DNA from: Boswellia sacra
Taxonomy: Eukaryota; Streptophyta; Magnoliopsida; Sapindales; Burseraceae
Assembly (NCBI GenBank): GCA_013180625.2
Contig: SNVD02007100.1
Span: 124,001-188,000 of the forward strand
DNA: 64,000 bases
Direction: 5' to 3'
The notes under the pieces were generated by a model. It was not told the DNA's origin. It ran no database searches and saw only the letters and a list, made by a program, of their open reading frames with translations. Position 1 is the stretch's first letter, and each line of letters begins with the position of its first letter. Both the position numbers and the translations under genes were made by a program. Shown piece after piece: positions 50,001-61,220 of this stretch.

Positions 50001-51450
50001 AGTAACGCAGAGAAATTCTCTACTTTCTTCATTCGTAGTCTTGATGTGATAACCATTGAGTCGTATGTCTTTGAAGCTAAGTAGATTTCTTCTCGATCCA
50101 CTAGAGTATAATGGCTCTTCAATATCTAACTTGGTTCCACTTGCTAAGAAGATGTCAGTGTTTCTAGATCCTTTAATCAGATCAACAGATCTTGATATAG
50201 TGCTTACTTTGCCTTCAAACAAAGTTAATTCAAGTAAAATTTCTTATCTTGAAGTGTTGTGTATGTTGTAGCACTATCAGCCAAACATAATTCTTTGTCA
50301 TTCTTTTATGTATCAAAAAACACCTTGAATGGTTCCATATCCTTTCCATTCAACAAAAAGTTGTATTAGTTATTAAAACACACTTATGTACAAAAGCAAA
50401 CATAAAACCAATAAAATAAAATCTTAATTGGTTTGGATATTTCCACCAACAACTAAGTTAAGATTTCCATCTTGATCTCCAAGAAGTCAGAAGCTTCAAA
50501 ATGAGTAAGTCTTTACTTAGAGTTCTCAAGAAAATTAATTTCAATTTTCTTCCTTTTATCTCTCAGAGTTGATTGGTAAAAGTCCACTAGATGTTTAGGT
50601 ATCCTGGTAGTTTCTGGCCCAGTGGTCTTTTGTACCACATTTATGACATATATCTTCTCTAGAAGGCCTTTTTCCTCCATTTCTTCTATCTTCATAATTA
50701 TTGTTATTCTCCTACTGGTGGTTATCATTGTTGTTTCGATGATTGAAAGATTTATAATCACTTCTTGATTGATTTCTATGACCTCTTCCACACCCTTGAT
50801 TACGATTATTATTTTTGAAATTGGTAGCATTAACTATTGGAATTGATGTAGAGCCAGTTAGGCATGATCCATGATTTTGAAGCAAAATTTTATTGTTCTT
50901 TTTAGCAACCAACAAGCATGTAATCAAATCAGAATATTTCTTGAATTGACATTCTCTGTATATTTACTGTAGAACTAAGTTTAAAGCATGAAATGTAGAT
51001 AATGTCTTGTTTATCATATTATACTCTACCACTTCTTGGCCGCAATACTTCAATTCTGAAATTATTTTGAACAATGCTGAATTATAATCAGCCACTGATT
51101 TGTAGTCTTGAAATCGTAGACTCATCTAATCATGTTGGGCTTAAGCAAGTAGTACATCTCTCTAATGGAAAAATTTGTCTTCTAAGCTTTTCCACAAAAT
51201 CAATGGATCTTCAACAGTAAGATATTCAATTTGTAGCTTTTCAATCAAATGATTAGAAGAAAAGTCATAGCTTTAGCCTTCACCTGTAAAAATGCCTAAT
51301 TGCCATTTTTGACTGTATCTTCAAGATTCATTGACCACAGATGATTTCTTGCATTTGTAGTCCATGGAATATATCTTTCTTCTTTCCATGAAATGAAAGA
51401 AATTGAACACATGCTAAACTTGCCATCTTCAGATAATCTTCAATTATGAT
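50001..51450 (-). pseudogene. Copia gag and protease region, decayed
   Basis: Between about 51450 and 50500 the minus strand carries gag pieces, including a zinc-knuckle-like Cys-x2-Cys-Gly-x4-Trp block near 50610-50660 (one His position altered) and an Asn/Arg-rich linker (50513-50927). At 49989-50222 the protease-downstream motif SGSRRNLLSFKDIRLNGYHI is readable. Stops and frameshifts throughout. Confidence 0.7.
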
Positions 51451-51591
51451 AGAAAAACAACAAAACAACCAAACATACTACTCTTACTTTCTGATGTGGA
51501 AGATTCAACCCAGTGGCAACTACAGAGCATACTCATAAGAATAGTTGTAAAATATAAATGCAGAATGTTGTACTAGTAGATCTTCGTCATG

Positions 51592-52001
51592 CTAAAATAA
51601 AGTAAACAAAATCTAGGAGTGAAATTGAAAGAAAACAAAGAGTGAGGGAGAGAAAAAAGATTTTATTCATTTGTATGTCTTTACAAAGGGAGAGGAGTGG
51701 TATTTATAGCCAACTCTCAACCAGTCCCTCCAATCATATTGCACCAACACTAAGGTCCAAAAGTCTTGAAAATAGATGTATTAGGTGCCACCCCATGACA
51801 AGTTTCATGCCATACTTTGCTAATTAAATATATTTATACACATTGATGGTGAATAAGCATGCCAAACTTTGCAAAATATTTACACATTCTCTATCGCTTA
51901 TGGTGGCAGAGAGAACCTGTGGTATCTCCGAGGCAATACAGTCCAGTCGACTAGAGAACAACAAATTAGCGTTCGTGATGGCAAATCCATAATGCTCCAT
52001 A
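51592..52001 (-). repeat. Copia 5' LTR with 75-bp extra segment
   Basis: Pairs with 44449-44779. It contains an extra 75-bp block (about 51909-51983) flanked by tggca on both sides. Confidence 0.85.
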
Positions 52002-52233
52002 ATATTTAAGGAATATTTTAATACAAATTATTTAAAACAATTTATTGATACAAATTTTTAGCAATTGATCTCACCAAATCCAATGGTTAAGATTGAAAGT
52101 CAAAAAGCTGAATGTAATACTGTTAACTTATCAATCATTTCAACAATTAGATTCTGTAAATCAATGAATCAATGGTTAGAAATTTGTATCTAGTTTTATA
52201 TCAATATATCCACACACACACACGCACACATAT

Positions 52234-52475
52234 ATATTGTGGAGCTCCTGTTTAGGCCAAAGGAAGCCAATCATGGCTTCGCCACTGTGACCCTTAGTCT
52301 ATACTTATTATTCTATTAGGACCTATTATGTGTGTGTGTGTGTATATATGTGTGTGTGTGTATATATATATATATATTATGGAGCTCCTGTTTAGGCCTG
52401 AGGAGTCCAAGCATGGCTTCGCCACTGTGACCCTTAGTTTATACTTACCATTCTATTAGGACCTATTATGGCCAT
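52234..52475. repeat. 140-bp direct tandem duplication bounded by CA/TG/TA runs
   Basis: ggagctcctgtttaggcc...catggcttcgccactgtgacccttagt occurs at 52241 and again at 52381, 140 bp apart. The unit boundary holds (CA)n, (TG)n and (TA)n tracts (52210-52236 and 52329-52375). Confidence 0.9.
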
Positions 52476-53450
52476 GGAATTATCATTTTAAGTCACAAGA
52501 GACTACATAATAATAATAATCAACACTCTCTCTTCTAGATCTAATTCATGGAGGTTTTCGTACTCTGGATGATTGTGGCAATTCTAGTACTACCCACACG
52601 CCGTGAGTATTCTTGAACATTAAGTATCATTGAGATCTTTAATTAGTGCTTTCTCTTGTAGATTATATATATTCGGCATCATAAATGTACACTTTCCACA
52701 TCTAATCTTATTAGACTCAATCCAATCTAAATATCTAAGTGCATGTACACAAAAAAAATTAATTAACTAATATGGTACAAAAATAAAATAAAATTTTTAA
52801 ATTAACATTAATGGATTTTTCGTTGATTGACGAGAATAAAAATTCTTTATTTTGATAATTTCACATTAAAATATAATTGGGTGAAAACATATGTTTAAAA
52901 ACAATTTGTTTGAAAAAACAATCTTTGACCAACTCTTATCCTCATGATTTTGTTGATTTTGTAAGATGTTATAAGTACAACGTATTTATGGATAAAATAA
53001 AACACATATTTTCTAAAAAATAGTTTATAAAAATACATATTTTTCAAAGCATTTAAATCGATACGAACTTTATATCATTTTCAAAATTAAAAAGAATTAA
53101 ACCCAACCACCCATTCTTTCAAAATTTTAAAAATAAAAATTCATAAAACACAAACACACTCTTAATTACGGATCAAGATCTTGTAATTTGGAAGTTAATT
53201 TGAATTTAAAATCTAATTTAAACTATTAGATATTCATCTAACTTGATCATCTAATTGTATAAACAAGTGGAAAGAATAAATGAACCAAACTCCGGCCGGC
53301 CTTAGAAGATCAGGCAATTAAACCTTAATTTTTGACGGCAGTGGATTATTTATTTTCCAATCTAATTAAATATGATCAAATCAATATTGATTGCACTTAA
53401 TTTAAATTTAATTTATCCGTTAATTAATTGATCATTTGATATAATGCATG

Positions 53451-53545
53451 ATTAATACTCACGTAAAAAACTTGCTTCTGTTGCTGGAAATAAAAACAAA
53501 TTAATACTCACGTAAAAAACGTGCTTCTGTTGCTGGAAATAAAAA
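53451..53545. repeat. 49-bp tandem duplication
   Basis: Copies at 53451-53499 and 53500-53545 share attaatactcacgtaaaaaac and gcttctgttgctggaaataa with one mismatch. It lies about 160 bp beyond the stop codon of the glycine-rich protein gene. Confidence 0.9.
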
Positions 53546-53703
53546 CTTTGTATTGCAGTAAAGACGATAACAGAGTACATTTGTTCTGATATTATTTCTA
53601 ACATAAAATAAATATATATAACATCACTCACGTGCTAAAGCTCGAGATAATAGTAAAATGGTTCACGTAGTCTCGTATAAATCCTGCATGCATGACGTCA
53701 AGT

Positions 53704-54789
53704 TCAGTGGCCACCACCACCCTCACCAAATCCTCCACCACCGCCAAACCCACCGCCTCCTCCTGCTCCACCCCCGCCACCAAACCCTCCTCCACCACCA
53801 CCTCCGAATCCACCACCGGAGCCACCTCCAATTCCCCCACCAAATCCACCACCTTTCCCAATTCCACCTCCAATGCCCCCACCCTTTCCAAATCCACCGC
53901 CTCCACCACCTTTCCCAATTCGACCTCCAATTCCACCTCCCTTACCAATACCGCCACCAGCACCACCACCTTTGCCGATTCCTCCACCTAGTCCACCCCC
54001 TTTGCCAATCCCACCACCAGCACCACCACCTTTTCCAATTCCTCCACCTAATCCACCACCTTTGCCAATCCCGCCACCTGCGCCACCACCTTTACCTATT
54101 CCACCGCCAATGCCGCTACCTTTTCCAATTCCTCCACCTGCTTCACCACCCTTACCAATTCCACCACCGATGCCACCACCTTTTGCAATTCCTCCACCTA
54201 ATCCACCACCCTTACCAATTCCACCTCCAATACCACCACTTTTTCCAATTCCTCCACCAATACCGCCACCTTTTCCAATTCCTCCACCTATTCCACCACC
54301 TTTGCCAATCCCACCACCTATTCCACCACCTTTGCCAATCCCACCACCACCTCCTCCACCAAGTCCACCACCTTTTCCGATTCCACCTCCCTTCCCAATG
54401 CCTCCACCTTTACCAATTCCACCGCCGGCACCACCACCAACTCCACCAACCTTGCCAATGCCACCTCCACCACCAGCACCTCCTCCAAAGCCCTCACCAG
54501 CACCACCACCAGCACCTCCTCCAAAGCCCCCACCTGCATTACCACCAGCTCCTCCACCTGCACCTCCTCCAAAGCCTCCACCACCACCACCGCCTCCTCC
54601 AATGCCCCCACCAACCCCACCACCTCCACCAAAGCCACCACCGAATCCTCCTCCCTTCCCTAAACCTATGAACGTCTTATCATCATCGTCATCACTTACA
54701 CTAGGCACATTCCTAGCAAACACACTTGCTACAAGCACATGAAGGCAAAGCAAAGATAACAAAGCAACTCTCCTCGTTCCACGAACCAT
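53704..54789 (-). CDS. Secreted glycine-rich protein (cell-wall type)
   Basis: Single exon, 361 aa. Residues 1-25 form a signal peptide (basic start, then a Leu/Val core ending VFA, cleavage expected after Ala25). A short acidic stretch (DDDDDK, about 33-38) follows, then about 315 residues that are over half glycine. The middle is a repeat of GGGIGKGGG/GGGIGGGIGKG units; the ends contain GGFGGGAGG and GGFGGGG blocks. The protein ends GGH. Family members are structural proteins of the cell wall, mostly extracellular; nothing here tells the tissue. The TATA box 70 bp upstream and the lack of introns fit. Long open frames on the opposite strand and in other frames are shadows of the GGN codon bias. 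Confidence 0.9.
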   Translation of the reverse strand: MVRGTRRVALLSLLCLHVLVASVFARNVPSVSDDDDDKTFIGLGKGGGFGGGFGGGGGVGGGIGGGGGGGGGFGGGAGGGAGGNAGGGFGGGAGGGAGEGFGGGAGGGGGIGKVGGVGGGAGGGIGKGGGIGKGGGIGKGGGLGGGGGGGIGKGGGIGGGIGKGGGIGGGIGKGGGIGGGIGKSGGIGGGIGKGGGLGGGIAKGGGIGGGIGKGGEAGGGIGKGSGIGGGIGKGGGAGGGIGKGGGLGGGIGKGGGAGGGIGKGGGLGGGIGKGGGAGGGIGKGGGIGGRIGKGGGGGGFGKGGGIGGGIGKGGGFGGGIGGGSGGGFGGGGGGGFGGGGGAGGGGGFGGGGGFGEGGGGH

Positions 54790-54856
54790 TTCTGATACTT
54801 GAGTTAATTAGAAGAGAGTGAACTCTCGTTGATGCAGCTTCAAAAACCACCATTGC

Positions 54857-54863
54857 TTTTATA
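54857..54863 (-). promoter_or_regulatory. TATA box of glycine-rich protein gene
   Basis: Minus strand TATAAAA within gcttataaaagcaatgg, about 68-74 bp before the ATG, so transcription should start near 54830. Confidence 0.7.
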
Positions 54864-54899
54864 AGCCTTTTTATTTGCATTAAATTTTCACAACTAGTA

Positions 54900-56090
54900 A
54901 CCGTTTGCCCCATCTAATTCATAAATGCTCCTATGCTTATAGCCGCTACACTCTTTTTATTACTTTTTTGGATTCACATGCATGCAATATTACAAGTAGA
55001 CGCTACTTTTTTGCAAACAGTTCCATCGATCATTGGGTGCTTCATCACTGTCAGCCATCAAGGTCAGACAACCACATAGCTATGTTTTCTTTGATTCAGT
55101 GGATGATCTTCTTAGTACGTGAAACTTTTGCTTCCAAGCACCACAGTTAAATTTCTTTTAAGATCTCAACAACTTTGGTACCAATTTTCTACCAACTAGA
55201 TCAAGAAATTGTCACGATAAATGCAATACCCCCATTATGCTCATCACTACTATCACTTTTAGGATAGTATAATTTTATTATAAATATTATTATTTGATAT
55301 TATGTCTAGTAGTTAATTTTTTTTTAAAACAAATGACATAATTTTAATTTAAGATAATGTAACCAAGAGTCAGAATAATTTTCATAATGAAACTAATGTA
55401 CAATCTTTCAAGAGATATTACACAATCTTTTTGATGGTATCCTGTTCTCATAGCACAAATAATGTTAAGATTAGCCTAGACATATGTATATGAAACCAAA
55501 ACCATGGTAGCCCTAAGTATATAATAAGCTCCTATTGATTATTATATTTGAGGAAATCATGGGCATGCACAACAGTACCACGAGACACATTCAATATTCT
55601 AAATCTTAAAATAAATTTTTGTAATTATTGCACATGGTTTCGAGCTCAATCAAATTAAAACCAAGAGAGGGTTTTGTTTGCCATGAAGAATTTCGAGTAG
55701 ATGCTGTGGGCTCTTCTTGCACCAATCCATGTGCGTAGTAGGTGGAGGATTTATTGCAAGATGAAGAAAAATCTTTCCTTTTTATGAAAACATTAACTCC
55801 CATTGAACAAATAATTAATTGGGTTAGAAGCTCAACGTATCTTCATGTCCATGTATAGTACAAACATGTCATGTTCCTTCATTCAAATTAGACTACAAAG
55901 TCATCATTTGTAAAACAGATAAGTTTGTGACAAAACGCGTACGTATATCAATCCAGATAGATAGCTAGCATCGAAAGCAGCGTGATGAGAATGACCTTTG
56001 TGATTTTAGTCCTGAATGCTCATGGTTTCTTTGGCATCTTTTATATTATTGGTATTGAGTTCAATCTCAGTTATATATTAAACAGAATGG
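54900..56090. other. Intergenic region
   Basis: No gene recognised. The beginning is the distal promoter of the glycine-rich protein gene. Small open frames (for example 55606-55803 minus) show no domain. The left limit of the pararetrovirus-derived segment is somewhere between about 55980 and 56310. Confidence 0.45.
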
Positions 56091-56312
56091 CACATACTAG
56101 TCTGCTATACAGCCAAAGAACTCTTAATACTCCTTCAGGATGTTTCCAAATATTTCTTGAATGGTTTCATACTCTCTCATGGTGGAAGTCTCAATTTGAA
56201 TATCAGAGACAGAAAAGTTTCAATCTTCGTAGGCAAAGAGCATCACATCATATTATCTATATTTTCAAAATAACTAGCGTTGTTACTAACAATCAATTTG
56301 CAGTTCTTTTCA

Positions 56313-56566
56313 CATATGCAGGAATACTATCTATCTCCATACAGCTTGGTTCAAAAATGGGAAGCTTACCCACATGAATTTCGGGAATTCCAAAGAAGGA
56401 TTTCAGAAATCAATTCTAGAATCCCGCCTCAAATATGGCCAAGTATTGAAGATGATGCTTCATGAGAACAATATCCTTCAGAATATTGTCATCAACTAAG
56501 ACAATATAGAAAGATGTACCACTCGACCTATAAACAAATAGTCCAAGGAGAAAGTTCCTATTCTTG
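56313..56566 (+). pseudogene. Pararetrovirus-like fragment, opposite strand (polyprotein tail)
   Basis: Plus-strand frame from about 56313 contains EYYLSPYSLVQKWEAYP and PPQIWPSIEDDAS, then a stop (TGA, 56462-56464), then a segment that matches the minus-strand sequence at 61584-61720 nearly base for base (56428-56566). In such elements this lies after RNase H, upstream of the intergenic promoter. It faces the main viral block and stops at the junction near 56566. Confidence 0.65.
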
Positions 56567-57100
56567 AGCTTGTAATTGGGTTAATTCTTGTACAGCAAGA
56601 CTGTAATGTTCAGGACTCATTCCTCTATGACTAGCTTTAGTAGGGCTGACATCTTCATTTTTCTTGAAGGGAAGAGAAATGAAGAATTCTGGATTTTTCC
56701 AAAGAGGATGAGAACATTTTAACAAGAATTCCGAATGACTGTTGGCTATTGAGGTTGACAAGATATGGGTTTTCAAGTTTTCTATTGGATCGAAAGAACG
56801 AGATGGTTCTATTTTTATCCAAGGATGCTCAACCCATTAGATTTAATAAAAACTCTCTTTGCAAAAAACAGGGCTAACAGATCAAAACCTATAACTAGGT
56901 CTTTATCTGGTAGAGTAGAACCCAGAAATTTATGCATAAAAGATAAACCTGAAAAGAGTTCAAGATATACCTTTTTGTTGAGAAGTTCTGTAGAGAAAAC
57001 CTCATTATTTGTAGCACGAAAATATTGTCGATGTGAAATCCAATATTCTGAAGGGAGAACGGTTGGATTGAGAATGGAAGCTGCAGCACCGTATCAATGA
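56567..57100 (-). pseudogene. Viral-type aspartic protease remnant and RT N-terminus
   Basis: The protease active site Ile-Asp-Thr is visible near 57091-57100, but the frame shifts by one base directly after the Thr, so the catalytic Asp-Thr-Gly triplet is broken. Downstream, in other frames, come protease-fold remnants and then the RT entry motif with PFKKNEDVSPTKASH...MSPEHYSLAVQEL (56558-56776 frame). The sequence ends there at the inverted junction, so the RT catalytic core is not present. Confidence 0.7.
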
Positions 57101-59189
57101 GAGCAATCAAATTGATTGGCTTGTCAAACTTAGATGTCTGGATTATGACAGGAACAAGAGGCACAATGAATTTTGACATTGTGCAAGCTGGTTGGATTGA
57201 AATTGGTCTGGCTTCATAAGACTCATAAAGTTCTCCGCCTGAATCATCATATGAATCTGCTTCACTAATCATAAAAAGAGTGTCTTCATCTTTTGTATCT
57301 TGCTCTGAGCAGAGAGATTCAAGGTATTCATTATCATAACAGGAGATTCCCGTAATCTGAGAAATAGTTTGGAAAACCTTGTCTTTCTTTTTCTTTTGAG
57401 AACATTGCTTTGCAAAATGTCCTTTTTGCCCACAGATGTAGCATTTATTAGATTTTCTTTGTGTTTTCTTCTTGCGAAAAAATCTTCTTGCTTTCTTTGG
57501 CTTAAAAGGAGATTGCTTCTTAAATTTTTGAATATGCTTCTTTTTCTTAGATGGACAGAAGCATGAATCACCACATTTGCACTCAATTTTGAGGTCTTGT
57601 CTTTGACAAACTTTTCCAAGTTTCTTCCGAAAATTGTTGTATTCAGTAAGAAATTTGGAACTATTGCAAAGCTTTTGTAATTGCTGCAACACAAATTGTA
57701 GCAGATTTCCCAAAGATACTTGTGAAAGAGTCATACCTTTGGATGCAATAAACCTCAGAGTTTCAGATCCTAAGGGATCCGAAAGTTGATTAAGATAAGC
57801 CTGCTTGAGATTAGGATCATCTAATCCTCCAATGAGATAGAATCTTTCTCGAACCTTTTTGAAATGACGTTGAATATGCTTTGGTTTGAAAGAACAGCAT
57901 TTCAACTCAAAAAATTCTTCTCTGGCTTTATCTTCAACATGTGTAGGACTCCTCAGAAATTCTGAATAAATATAAAACATTAATTGATTGATGTCCACAA
58001 AATCAATGATTTGCAATTGGCGGTATTCTCCAAGCTTTAACCACCATTCTCGTAAAGAACCTGTCATTCTTGCTATGAAGTCAAGAATAACACCTTTCAC
58101 GGTATAGCCGGGACGTAACTTTGCTGAATTACACCAGGATGTCATTTCATGGATTCTATTTCTTTGATCATCAATACCGCAATCATCAAAAGTAAACAGA
58201 GAGGTCTTATGACGTGCGGGCTTGTGAGTTGGCTGACTATTGACATGTATAGTATCTTCAATAGATTCATCTTCATCTGAAGGATTTTGAACTGTAGCAT
58301 TTGTATAAGAAGGCTGAGGATCATCATCATCATTGCCAGAATGCATCATGATAGGAAGAATCTGATCAGAATCAGAATCTATTTTAAGGGATTGAGAATT
58401 TTCTTGATCAGAAATATCTTCTGAAGCAGAGGATAACTCCACATTTTCATTTTCAATTGTAAGGTTTTGGAGGTATGTAGAAATAGGGTTGGGTGTGATG
58501 GTGAGTTGAACTGGAGGGTCTGGTAAAGGTGTTTTACTGGAAGAAAGTTTCTGTTTTTGTTTTGAGGGTTTTTTCTGCAAAGATTTCTGATTCTGGAAGA
58601 ATAAAGAACTATTCCCAAAAATAGAATCAGGAGTGGGATGTGTAGGAGATATCAGGACTTGTGGTGTTTTGGGCAAAAGGGATGGTGGAGCAGGAGTGGT
58701 AAAGAGTCCGTCTAGAGGATGTTGTGGAGATTGAGTAGCAAAGACCATTCTTTCCAAAGATATCAGCTGCTGTTTTAGTTGATTCATTTCAGTTTGAAGA
58801 TGTTGGAATGGGATAGATTGCTTCAGATGCTGAAGAATAATCTGATGAAGATCTTCAATTCTCCTTTTCAAAGCTTCTAATGGAGTCAATACTTGACATT
58901 GCTGAGACTCTATTTTGGACTTGATTCTCTTGGTCGCTTCTTCTATTTTTGAAAGATATTGGTTCTGGACTACTGCATTTTCAGATTGCCAATTTAGCAC
59001 TGCTTCTGCTTGAGTCATCTGCTCAGGTTGTCCATCTGCTTTTCTGGAGGTTGATTGTTTTACCATCCATGCAGATTTTTCTCTGGTAACAGGATCTTCT
59101 CTGGATTCCAGAGGGGCAAATGAAGCTGGATCTGGTTGATACATAGCTATAGAAGGAAAAGCTAAGCCAGTACGTTGTTTTGGATCCAA
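56895..59189 (-). pseudogene. Capsid/gag region of pararetrovirus-like polyprotein, with CCHC zinc knuckle
   Basis: A long open frame of 764 codons without a proper ATG; it enters from the upstream frame by a frameshift at about 59180. It has a coiled-coil-like Gln/Glu/Lys-rich segment (about 60-170), a Ser/Asp-rich acidic linker (about 240-310), a capsid-like core (about 340-520; contains GSLREWWLKLGEYRQLQ), a very basic segment (about 545-580), a knuckle CYICGQKGHFAKQC (about 581-594), an acidic stretch, then the beginning of the protease (Leu-Ile-Asp-Thr, about 694-697) and a shifted, meaningless tail. Capsid and nucleic-acid binding are the family roles. An open stretch of this length in an old copy is notable. 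Confidence 0.75.
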
Positions 59190-59620
59190 ACAGTTTTAGC
59201 CTTACATTTCTTTTGTAGAGAAGGAATCTGATTTGAAATTTCTGGATCAGAAGAATCATATCGAGAGTCGGTATCTAAATCATCCCATCCAGAGGGTTCT
59301 GGAATTGTTTGATGAACTGGACCTGTATATTTGTCTACAAAGTCAAATTTGCCAGTTGATTCTCCTATTAAATCATACCCAGGAACTTTCCTCCTATACG
59401 CTTCATAAAAAGCATCTGACGTCTTCAACTTTGGAGGCTGATAAGCTCTTTTCCTGCTAGGTGGTCTGAAAGGATCAGCATGCTCCAAACAAGTAGGATA
59501 ACTACAAGAGAGATTGTCTGGCTGATGTTCTTGGAACATGTGAATAGGAACGCCTTGATCATCAAAAGCATAGATCTCAGTAGGAATATATGGGAGAATC
59601 CCAAACTGAGTTGAGAAAAG
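59162..59620 (-). pseudogene. Linker after movement protein, pararetrovirus-like polyprotein
   Basis: Same frame as the movement-protein block, entered after an in-frame stop at 59621-59623. Contains DPFRPPSRKRAYQPPKLKTS and SGWDDLDTDSRYDSSDPEIS segments, then runs into the capsid frame by a frameshift near 59180. No domain beyond the general MP-capsid connector. Confidence 0.6.
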
Positions 59621-60520
59621 TTATGTAGAAGGCTTTTCAGGAGCAAAATGAATTTCTATTTTGCCACTGAAAGTTCTTTTAAAAGAAGGCTCTATGGATT
59701 GTAAAGGCTGGTTGGACAAAGAGGCTGCATGGGTTTCTTTATAGTTAGTAACCCATTTGGTAGGAATTAATTCTTTGAGTTTTTCACGGGCTATCTGTTT
59801 AGGAACAAAAGTACAGCTAGGGACTTGATTTGATTCTACATTTATGAATATAGAATCATTTGTTTCATTTGGAAGAGTGATGTCCATAGCATGATCTTGA
59901 ACCCGGTAAACCATTTGGTAATGGAGAGTGGCCATCTATGTAGGACCAACAGGGACAACACCAACAACTTGGATTTGTAATTTGAGGAAATTTTTGAGTA
60001 GAGGATCGTTGATGGGCATATTAAAGTTTGGGAACATGGTAACCATGATTGTACCAGCATTAAGGGTGGTTTGAACAGTGCCTAAACAAGCATGTTCATA
60101 ATTAGGGAATCTGGTATCAAGAAGAGCAATTCTGGAGGTAATAGGAAGACCTTTACGAGCATGATAAGTGAGAGCAAAATGAATTCCCCCAAAATAAAGA
60201 TGAGTGAAACCTTCCCTCTTCCAAAGATCAATTAAATGATCTGGAATATCAACTTGAACATATTGTTCAGATTGGGTAGCAGGGAGTTGATATGCATTGA
60301 ATTTACTACACTGAACATACTCTTTGACTTTAGGAGGAGAAGGGTTGATTAAAGTTTTGATAGTTTTATGGAAAGAAGAAAAAGGATTTTTGCACACACG
60401 ATAAGGATTGAGATAAGGGAGATTAGAAGTAGGGAGTTGAGAATTATCAAGAAAATATCGTATTTCATATAGACTATCTATTTTATAAGAAAAAGACTTT
60501 CGAAGAGAAGAAGTAGGCAT
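59621..60520 (-). pseudogene. Viral movement protein domain (30K superfamily)
   Basis: First ATG at 60520, 34 bp after the primer site. About 300 codons in one frame broken by one stop (59936-59938). The block contains LIDLWKREGFTHLYFGGIHF, LPITSRIALLDTRFPNYEHA and LGTVQTTLNAGTIMVTMFPN, which I recognise as the movement-protein core of caulimovirid-like polyproteins in plants; the Asp of the LLDTRF motif corresponds to the conserved 30K aspartate. Movement proteins open plasmodesmata for cell-to-cell spread. Its presence separates this element from ordinary gypsy retrotransposons. Confidence 0.75.
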
Positions 60521-60553
60521 TATGGATACAGACTTATCAGGATAGGATGCCAC

Positions 60554-60566
60554 GGCTCTGATACCA
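60554..60566 (-). other. Met-tRNA primer-binding site of pararetrovirus-like element
   Basis: Minus strand TGGTATCAGAGCC, an exact match to the initiator Met-tRNA 3' end complement. It lies 33 bp before the first ATG of the movement-protein frame. Confidence 0.85.
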
Positions 60567-61220
60567 AATAGATAAGCCGAAGCTCGGAATCAAATTATTT
60601 CCTTTAAAGCGCTTTCTCAAGCCCTTCTGGCACTAGCGCATCACAAAAGGAACTCTTATGATCCATAACTTAGCTTAAATGAATGGGTAGAAACACGACA
60701 TCAAGGTTTGATATTGGGTACATGGCGTTGTTTACACCTAGTTGCAGACCAGTATAGTGCCTATTCAGGTTCACCACTGGAATATATCGTTGGGTTTCCA
60801 GCCGATATACTCAAAATCAATAGAACACTTAAGTATGTAGGTGGAAGAGATGGAAGAGATAATTACTTAAAGGTTTCCTCCCAAAAGTCTATATCCCTTT
60901 AAGGAGGACGGAAACTCTTATTTATAGAAGAAACTTTTGGTTACAAAGCAAGCCACATAGCTGATTGTTCTACCACACACGTGTAGTAGACAACTTTTCA
61001 AACTAGACAAACTAGGTATCATGACAAGATGACTTTATATACTTATACTTAGCCATCTTTTTACATTTATAACACATAACATATTTTAATAACTTTTACA
61101 TGCTTAAACCTAAAAGCATGTGAAAAAGCTTTATTATATAATACAAGATTAAAGCCTTTTCTTTTCATCGATAATTTAGATCTTGACTTTTGGATTTATG
61201 AAGGAGAGGATGCCAGAGCA
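60567..61220 (-). promoter_or_regulatory. Viral-type intergenic region with TATA box
   Basis: Non-coding, 650 bp between the small tail frame and the primer site. A TATA box (minus strand TATAAATA, 60919-60926) lies about 350 bp before the primer site, as expected for a pararetroviral promoter with a long leader. A leader with a primer site inside it would act in reverse transcription. Confidence 0.55.

Larger units (their letters stand above)
44449..52001 (-). mobile_element. Decayed Ty1/copia retrotransposon carrying a nested solo LTR
   Basis: Direct LTRs at 44449-44779 (3' LTR of the minus-strand element) and 51592-52001 (5' LTR) match over about 330 bp. Between them, on the minus strand, come gag with CCHC knuckle, protease region, integrase, connecting segment, reverse transcriptase and RNase H in the Ty1/copia order, all full of stops and frameshifts. 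A polypurine tract (aaggaggagtat, minus strand, 44780-44791) abuts the 3' LTR, which starts TGTGGAGCATT. The outer 5-bp duplication cannot be read with confidence, and the left end may be eroded beside the (CA)n tract. Confidence 0.88.
52002..53703. other. AT-rich intergenic region with short repeats
   Basis: No gene supported. A 22-codon open frame at about 52549 (hydrophobic, starting MEVFVLWMIVAILVL) runs into a donor-like GTGAGT at its end; it might be an orphan first exon but nothing downstream continues it. Confidence 0.45.

Noticed and set aside
53658..54742. Long His/Leu/Pro-rich and Pro-rich open frames opposite the glycine-rich protein gene
   Set aside because: They are direct consequences of the GGN codon repeats on the other strand; the minus-strand frame alone has a signal peptide, an ATG and a TATA box.
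55982..56377. 131-codon plus-strand open frame as a host gene
   Set aside because: Its end overlaps, in another frame, the viral tail fragment; amino-acid content shows no domain, so at most it is decayed viral sequence.
56895..60553. Ordinary Ty3/gypsy gag-pol
   Set aside because: The movement-protein core upstream of capsid, the coding tail before the primer site and the lack of LTRs do not fit a standard gypsy element.
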